A stretch of 64,000 nt of DNA. Source: Triticum aestivum (lineage: Eukaryota > Streptophyta > Magnoliopsida > Poales > Poaceae). The stretch spans positions 271,405,466 through 271,469,465 of the forward strand of contig NC_057796.1 in assembly GCF_018294505.1 (NCBI RefSeq), in the 5' to 3' direction. A program made the translations under genes and the position numbers. A model generated the notes under the pieces. The model saw only the letters and a list, made by a program, of their open reading frames with translations. It had not been told where the DNA came from and did not search any database. Numbering within the stretch: position 1 is the first letter of the stretch; every line of letters begins with the position of its first letter. Shown piece by piece: positions 59,099-64,000 of this stretch.

Positions 59099-61120
59099 AT
59101 GTCGGTGCCACCACCACCGCCGGCGTTTTCCAGCGGCTCCACCGCGCCGATGACGACGGCGCCGCCCCTCACCGCGCCGATAACGTCCACCGCCGGGACA
59201 ACCGCGCTGGCGGGCCTCGGCTCCACGGCGGCCCCGGCCGCGCCGCCATCCCCGGTGCCCTCTGCGCCACCGCCATCCGCCGTCTTCACACCGGAGCAGG
59301 TCACGGCTACCCTGCGGGACCTCGTCACCGCCGTCCAGGGCCTCCACCTGCAGCAGCAGCAGTACGCGGCCGGGCCCTACATGCACCTGCCGACGGCGCC
59401 CGCTACCGCCTACGGCCACCCGCCGTGGCCGGCCCAGGGCGTCTCCTCGTTCGGTGCCCCTCTGATGCTGCCGTTCCAGGCGGCTTCACCGGGCGGCCCT
59501 CCGGCTGCCGCGGCGCCCCTCTGGCCCTCGGTGCCGACGCCGTCATCGGGTCCCTGGCCGATCCAGCAGATGCCGTTCCAGGCGGGACACCCCAACGGGA
59601 CCACGCCGGCCGCGGCCCCTCTGTGGTACCTGCAGCCACCCTCCCCCGCGGCCACCGACGCCCCCGCCCACTCCCCGCCACCGGCGCCGCCCCTGCCTAG
59701 CTCGGGGGCACCCCCGCCGACCGGCCTCCCGCTTCATCAGGTCCGGTTCCCGCCTTCCCCGTCGCCACTTCCAGCGTGGGCGGCTGGGTCTTCGCCTTCG
59801 CCGGTCTACACCACGGCCCCCGGACAGCCGACCCCGTTCCCGCAGTTCGGGGGGCCATCGGGTTCCGCCGGTCCCTACCCGGAGTACTCCGACCAGGCGC
59901 CACCCGCCTCGCTGCTCCGCACCTCCGAGCCAGCTCGACACGGTGTTCCCTCCCAGGCACCGCCGCGGTTCGCCAAGATCGACTTCGCCACTTATGACGG
60001 CACGAAGGACCCCCTCAACTGGCTCAACCAGTGCGACCAGTTCTTCCGCGGGCAGCGCACACTCGCTTCGGAGCGGACCTGGCTTGCCTCTTATCACCTC
60101 CGCGGCGCGTCACAGACGTGGTACTACGCTCTCGAGCAGGACGAGGGTGCCAAGCCTACTTGGGAGCGCTTCCGCGAGCTCTGCCTCCTCCGCTTTGGGC
60201 CCCCGGTTCGCGGGAGCCGCCTGTCGGAGCTCGGCCGCCTTCCTTTCACCTCTACGGTGCAGGACTTCGCTGACCGCTTCCAGGCCTTGGCGTGCCATGC
60301 GTCGGGCGTGACGGCGCAGCAGCGCGCCGACCTCTTTGTTGGTGGCCTTCCGGATCACATTCGCGTCGACGTGGAGCTTTGCGGCCCTCAGGATCTCCAG
60401 ACGGCCATGTATTACGCCCGGGCCTTCGAGGCTCGCGCCCAGGCCATGTTGCCGGCTACCCCGGCCCGAGGAGGCCGGCAGACCAGCCGCCCGCCACCTG
60501 CACCAGGCCGGCCGCCCCCGGCCACACCGGCACCCACTACCTCGACCACGACGCGCCCCTTTCGGCGTCTCTCTCCGGCGGAGCAGATGGAGCGGCGGCG
60601 CCAGGGCCTCTGCTTTAACTGTGACGAGCCCTATACGCCGACCCATGTGTGCCCGCGCCTCTTCTACTTGGAGACGGTCGATTTCACCGAGAAGGACGCT
60701 TTGGCCGATGAGGCCGCGGCACTACCACCCCCAGCGGCGGCTGAGGGCGCACCCACGGCTGCCCCGGCGACGGCCCTCGTGGTCTCTCTCCACGCGCTCG
60801 CCGGGATCCGTGACGAGCGGACCATGCTCTTGCCGGTGACGATCCACGGCGAGCTCTTGGTGGCCTTGGTGGATACAGGCTCCACCCATAACTTCCTGCC
60901 CGAGGCTACCATGCGTCGCTTAGCGCCCGCCGACGGGCGGGAGCAACTTCGGGTCACGGTGGCCAACGGCGATCGCCTCCGGTGCCATGGCCTCGCACGG
61001 GACGTACCCATCACCATCGGCGGGGAACACTTCTCCATCACCTGTGCAGGCATCGACATGGGCTGCTTCGACTTCATCCTTGGCGTCGACTTCCTGCGGA
61101 CCCTCGGTCCCATTCTTTAG
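59099..61120 (+). CDS. Chromovirus gag and protease
   Basis: The frame is 673 codons from ATG 59099; an earlier in-frame ATG at 59072 lies in the primer site and is less likely. Residues 1 to about 290 are Pro/Ala-rich. The capsid-like gag domain follows (FATYDGTKDPLNWLNQCDQF, SQTWYYALEQDEG, ALACHASGVTAQQRADLFVG). A CFNCDEPYTPTHVC knuckle sits near residue 505. An aspartic protease has LVDTGSTHNFL near residue 592 and ends IDMGCFDFILGVDFLRTLGP. Gag assembles particles and protease cuts the polyprotein. The frame stops at TAG 61118-61120, where relatives continue with Trp. Confidence 0.88.
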   Translation: MSVPPPPPAFSSGSTAPMTTAPPLTAPITSTAGTTALAGLGSTAAPAAPPSPVPSAPPPSAVFTPEQVTATLRDLVTAVQGLHLQQQQYAAGPYMHLPTAPATAYGHPPWPAQGVSSFGAPLMLPFQAASPGGPPAAAAPLWPSVPTPSSGPWPIQQMPFQAGHPNGTTPAAAPLWYLQPPSPAATDAPAHSPPPAPPLPSSGAPPPTGLPLHQVRFPPSPSPLPAWAAGSSPSPVYTTAPGQPTPFPQFGGPSGSAGPYPEYSDQAPPASLLRTSEPARHGVPSQAPPRFAKIDFATYDGTKDPLNWLNQCDQFFRGQRTLASERTWLASYHLRGASQTWYYALEQDEGAKPTWERFRELCLLRFGPPVRGSRLSELGRLPFTSTVQDFADRFQALACHASGVTAQQRADLFVGGLPDHIRVDVELCGPQDLQTAMYYARAFEARAQAMLPATPARGGRQTSRPPPAPGRPPPATPAPTTSTTTRPFRRLSPAEQMERRRQGLCFNCDEPYTPTHVCPRLFYLETVDFTEKDALADEAAALPPPAAAEGAPTAAPATALVVSLHALAGIRDERTMLLPVTIHGELLVALVDTGSTHNFLPEATMRRLAPADGREQLRVTVANGDRLRCHGLARDVPITIGGEHFSITCAGIDMGCFDFILGVDFLRTLGPIL

Positions 61121-64000
61121 GACTTCGACGCGCTGACGATGACCTTCTGGCGCCTGGGCCGCCGCATTCGGTGGGACGGCGTTGGGGGCGCCACGCCCGT
61201 ACCACCTCAGCTTCAGCTGGCCGCGGCCACCTCCGAGGCCGAGCATCCGCTCTTGGAGAACCTTCTGCAGCAACACGACGACCTCTTCACCGAGCCACAG
61301 GGTCTTCCGCCCGCCCGCGCATATGATCACCGTATACATCTCTTGCCGGGCTCCGCGCCGGTGGCGGTGCATCCTTACCGTTACCCGCAGCTGCAGAAGG
61401 ATGAGTTGGAGCGGCAGTGTGCGCTCATGCTCGCGGCAGGCATCATCCGGATCTCCACCTCGCCGTTTACAGCGCCAGTGCTTCTTGTCCGCAAGTCGGA
61501 CGGCACGTGGCGTTTCTGCATCGACTACCGTGCCCTTAATGCTGTTACGCTTAAGGACAAGTTCCCTATTCCGGTGGTTGATGAGCTCCTGGATGAGCTA
61601 CACGGGGCGCGCTTCTTCACCAAGCTCGATCTCCGGTCGGGGTACCACCAGGTGCGCATGCACCCAGATGACATCGCCAAGACGGCGTTTCAGACTCACC
61701 ATGGCCACTTCGAGTTCTTGGTGATGCCCTTCGGCCTCACCAACGCCCCGGCGACCTTCCAGGCCCTGATGAACGACGTCCTCCGGCCCTACTTACGTCG
61801 GTTTGTGCTCGTTTTCTTTGATGATATTCTGATCTACAGCGCCTCTTGGGCAGAGCACCTCCAGCACGTCGCCATCGTCTTCAACGAGCTTCGGGCGCAC
61901 CATCTTCATCTTAAGCGCTCGAAGTGCTCGTTCGGGACGCCTTCCGTCGCCTACCTCGGCCATGTCATCTCGGCCGACGGGGTGGCTATGGACGCCGACA
62001 AGGTGGCGGCCGTCGCAGCCTGGCCGACGCCGCACTCGCCGCGGGCTCTTCGCGGTTTTCTCGGCCTCGCCGGATACTACCGGAAGTTCATCCGGGAGTT
62101 CGGCCTCATTGCGTCGCCACTCACGCGGTTGTTGCGCCGCGACGCCTTCGCCTGGGATGAGGAGGCGACAGCAGCATTCGAGGCCCTCAAGGGGGCCCTC
62201 ACGACGGGGCCCGTTCTTCAGATGCCGGATTTTGACCGCCCCTTCGTGGTGGACTGTGACGCCTCGGGAGCCGGGTTCGACGCCGTGCTTCATCAGGGCG
62301 ATGGTCCTCTCGCCTTCTTCAGCCGGCCCTTCGCTCCGCGCCATCTTAAGCTCGCGGCGTACGAGCGGGAGCTCATTGGCTTGGTGCAGGCCGTGCGCCA
62401 TTGGCGGCCCTATCTGTGGGGCCGGTCTTTCCAGATTCGCACGGACCACTACAGTCTCAAGTTCTTGCTGGACCAGAGGCTCTCGACCGTGCCGCAGCAC
62501 CAGTGGATTAGCAAGCTCTTCGGCTTCGATTTCTCCGTCGAGTACCGCCCGGGTCGTCTTAATACTGTGGCCGACGCCTTGTCGCGCCGCGACTCCGACC
62601 TCGACTCCACCGTCGGCGCCGCCGAGGGGACGGCGTTGTGCATCCGCTCCGGGCCCACCTTCGGCCTCTTCGCCGAGATTCGCCGGGCGACGGCGACCGC
62701 TGCCGACGCGGTCCTCCTTCGGCAGCAGCTGGCTGCCGGCGACCTGGAGGAGCCTTGGCGCTTCACGGACGGCCTGCTCCTCCATGGGCGCCGCGTTTTT
62801 GTTCCGGCACATGATGATCTTCGTCACCAGGTCATGTTGCTGGCCCACTCGGCTGGTCATGAGGGTGTGCAGAAAACCCTCCATCGTCTACGCGCCGACT
62901 TCTACATTCCTGGTGATCGTGCCTTAGTCCGTGACTGGGTGCGATCTTGCATGACATGCCAGCGCAACAAGACGGAGACATTACGGCCGGCTGGTCTGCT
63001 TCAGCCTTTGGACGTGCCGTCTCAGGTCTGGGCAGATATCTCCATGGACTTCATCGAGGGCCTTCCCAAGGTGGGCGGCAAATCAGTCATTCTCACTGTG
63101 GTCGACCGCTTCTCCAAGTATGCCCACTTCATCGCGCTGGGGCATCCATATACTGCCGCGTCCGTGGCCCGTGCCTTCTTCGAGGGTATCGTTCGTCTTC
63201 ACGGGTTCCCCTCTTCGATTGTCAGTGATCGGGACCCGGTGTTCACAGGCCATGTTTGGCGCGACCTCTTCAGGATGGCGGGCGTCAAGCTCAGCCTGAG
63301 CACGGCCTTCCACCCACAGACGGACGGCCAATCCGAGGTGGTTAACAAGGTGATTGCCATGTATTTGCGCTATGTTACAGGTGATCGCCCTCGGGCTTGG
63401 GTGGATTGGCTCGCGTGGGCAGAGTACTGCTACAACACCTCCTATCACTCCGCCCTGCGTGCTACACCATTTGAGGTGGTCTACGGTCGGCCGCCTCCGC
63501 CTATCTTGCCGGTGGACCCGGCGACGGCGCGGACGGAGGCCGCCGGTGAGCTTATTCGCAACCATGATGAGATGCTCGCTGAGGTCCGTCAGCGTCTCCT
63601 CCAGGCCCAGCAGCTGGCCAAGCATTACTACGACGGCAACCATCGCGAGGCGGAGTTCGCGGTGGGTGATTGGGTGTGGCTGCGTCTTCTCCACCACTCT
63701 ACGCAGTCACTCGACCCGCGCGCGAAGCGCAAGCTCGGCCCTCGCTACGCCGGGCCCTTCGCCGTCTTGGAGCGCATTGGGCAGGTGGCCTATCGCCTTC
63801 AGCTTCCGGCCGGTGCTCGCATCCACGACGTTTTCCATGTGGGGCTGCTCAAGCCTTTTCGTGGAGAGCCACCGGCCGCTCCACCCGCGCTTCCTCCGAC
63901 CGCCGACGGACGTCTTCTTCCGGAGCCAGAGAAGGTGTTGCGGGCGCAGCTCCGTCGCGGGGTGTGGTTCGTTCTGATCCAGTGGGCGGGCCTTCCGGAG
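61121..64000 (+). CDS. Chromovirus pol (RT, RNase H, integrase), 3' end outside the window
   Basis: Open in the gag frame from the TAG to the window end (960 codons). RT has [45 protein letters not shown] and the active-site FFDD near 61815. RNase H follows ([29 protein letters not shown]). Integrase has an H-H-C-C finger ([15 protein letters not shown]), a catalytic Asp in [11 protein letters not shown], Asp in [10 protein letters not shown] and Glu in GQSEVVNKV, then the GPY/F block ([17 protein letters not shown]). The last visible residues [10 protein letters not shown] look like the start of a chromodomain, which would steer insertion to particular chromatin. Confidence 0.88.

Larger units (their letters stand above)
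58745..64000 (+). mobile_element. Chromovirus-type Ty3/Gypsy element, 5' part (probably Reina-like)
   Basis: The order is a short 5' LTR, primer site, gag, protease, RT, RNase H, integrase and the start of a chromodomain-like tail, running off the window. Integrase placed last and the tail favour a chromovirus; the 325-bp LTR suggests the Reina clade. Coding capacity is almost intact, with one in-frame TAG at 61118-61120. The element sits where the upstream part of the glucosylceramidase gene should be. Confidence 0.85.

Noticed and set aside
59403..60097. Minus-strand ORFs of 92 to 184 codons
   Set aside because: Shadows of the Pro/Ala-rich chromovirus gag.
61793..62884. 363-codon minus-strand ORF
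   Set aside because: Antisense of the RT/RNase H region of the chromovirus; GC-rich sequence with few stops in this frame.

Overview
This window is plant nuclear DNA from a grass. It most likely comes from the Triticeae (wheat, Aegilops, barley or rye). The main reason is two near-identical LTRs of the Angela/WIS/BARE Copia type. Tat-lineage and chromovirus-type Gypsy elements, Stowaway-type MITEs and intron-containing plant genes fit the same picture. I see no bacterial, viral or CRISPR-like sequence and no tRNA or rRNA gene.

Layout. (1) 1-29426 is a nest of LTR retrotransposons. The outermost is an old WIS/BARE-like Copia on the plus strand (5' LTR remnant 13338-14203, body 23069-27786, 3' LTR 27787-29426). 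Its leader was hit by a young, complete Angela-like Copia on the minus strand (14578-23068, target duplication GTAGA). Its 5' LTR was hit by a long Tat-lineage Gypsy on the minus strand (678-13337). The left LTR of that Gypsy is in turn cut by a further LTR element whose end occupies 1-677. The Gypsy carries a spliced extra gene in antisense orientation downstream of pol (1905-5257). (2) 29427-32162 holds an unclassified GC-rich piece, a 250-bp Gypsy LTR scrap and a truncated Copia end. (3) 32163-57079 is a gene island with four genes, all on the minus strand: a GPI-anchored SPARK-type protein (At1g61900-like), a MAKR6-like kinase regulator, an RBM18-like RNA-binding protein and a GBA2-type glucosylceramidase (GH116). 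MITEs and simple repeats sit in introns and spacers. (4) 58745-64000 is the 5' part of a chromodomain-type Gypsy (chromovirus, probably Reina-like), running off the window.

The four genes are ordinary, independently transcribed plant genes with no sign of forming a pathway together. Exon structures were deduced by eye from GT/AG borders, reading phase and recognisable protein families. Three models (SPARK, MAKR6-like, RBM18-like) are complete. The glucosylceramidase lacks its first roughly 230 codons here; they must lie beyond the chromovirus or be lost.

I did not find a convincing new biological system. The items most worth a second look are the spliced antisense gene of the Tat element, the glucosylceramidase split or truncated next to a chromovirus, the RBM18-like gene whose first coding exon is only the ATG, an exon-like open block at 32856-33005, and several young tandem duplications.
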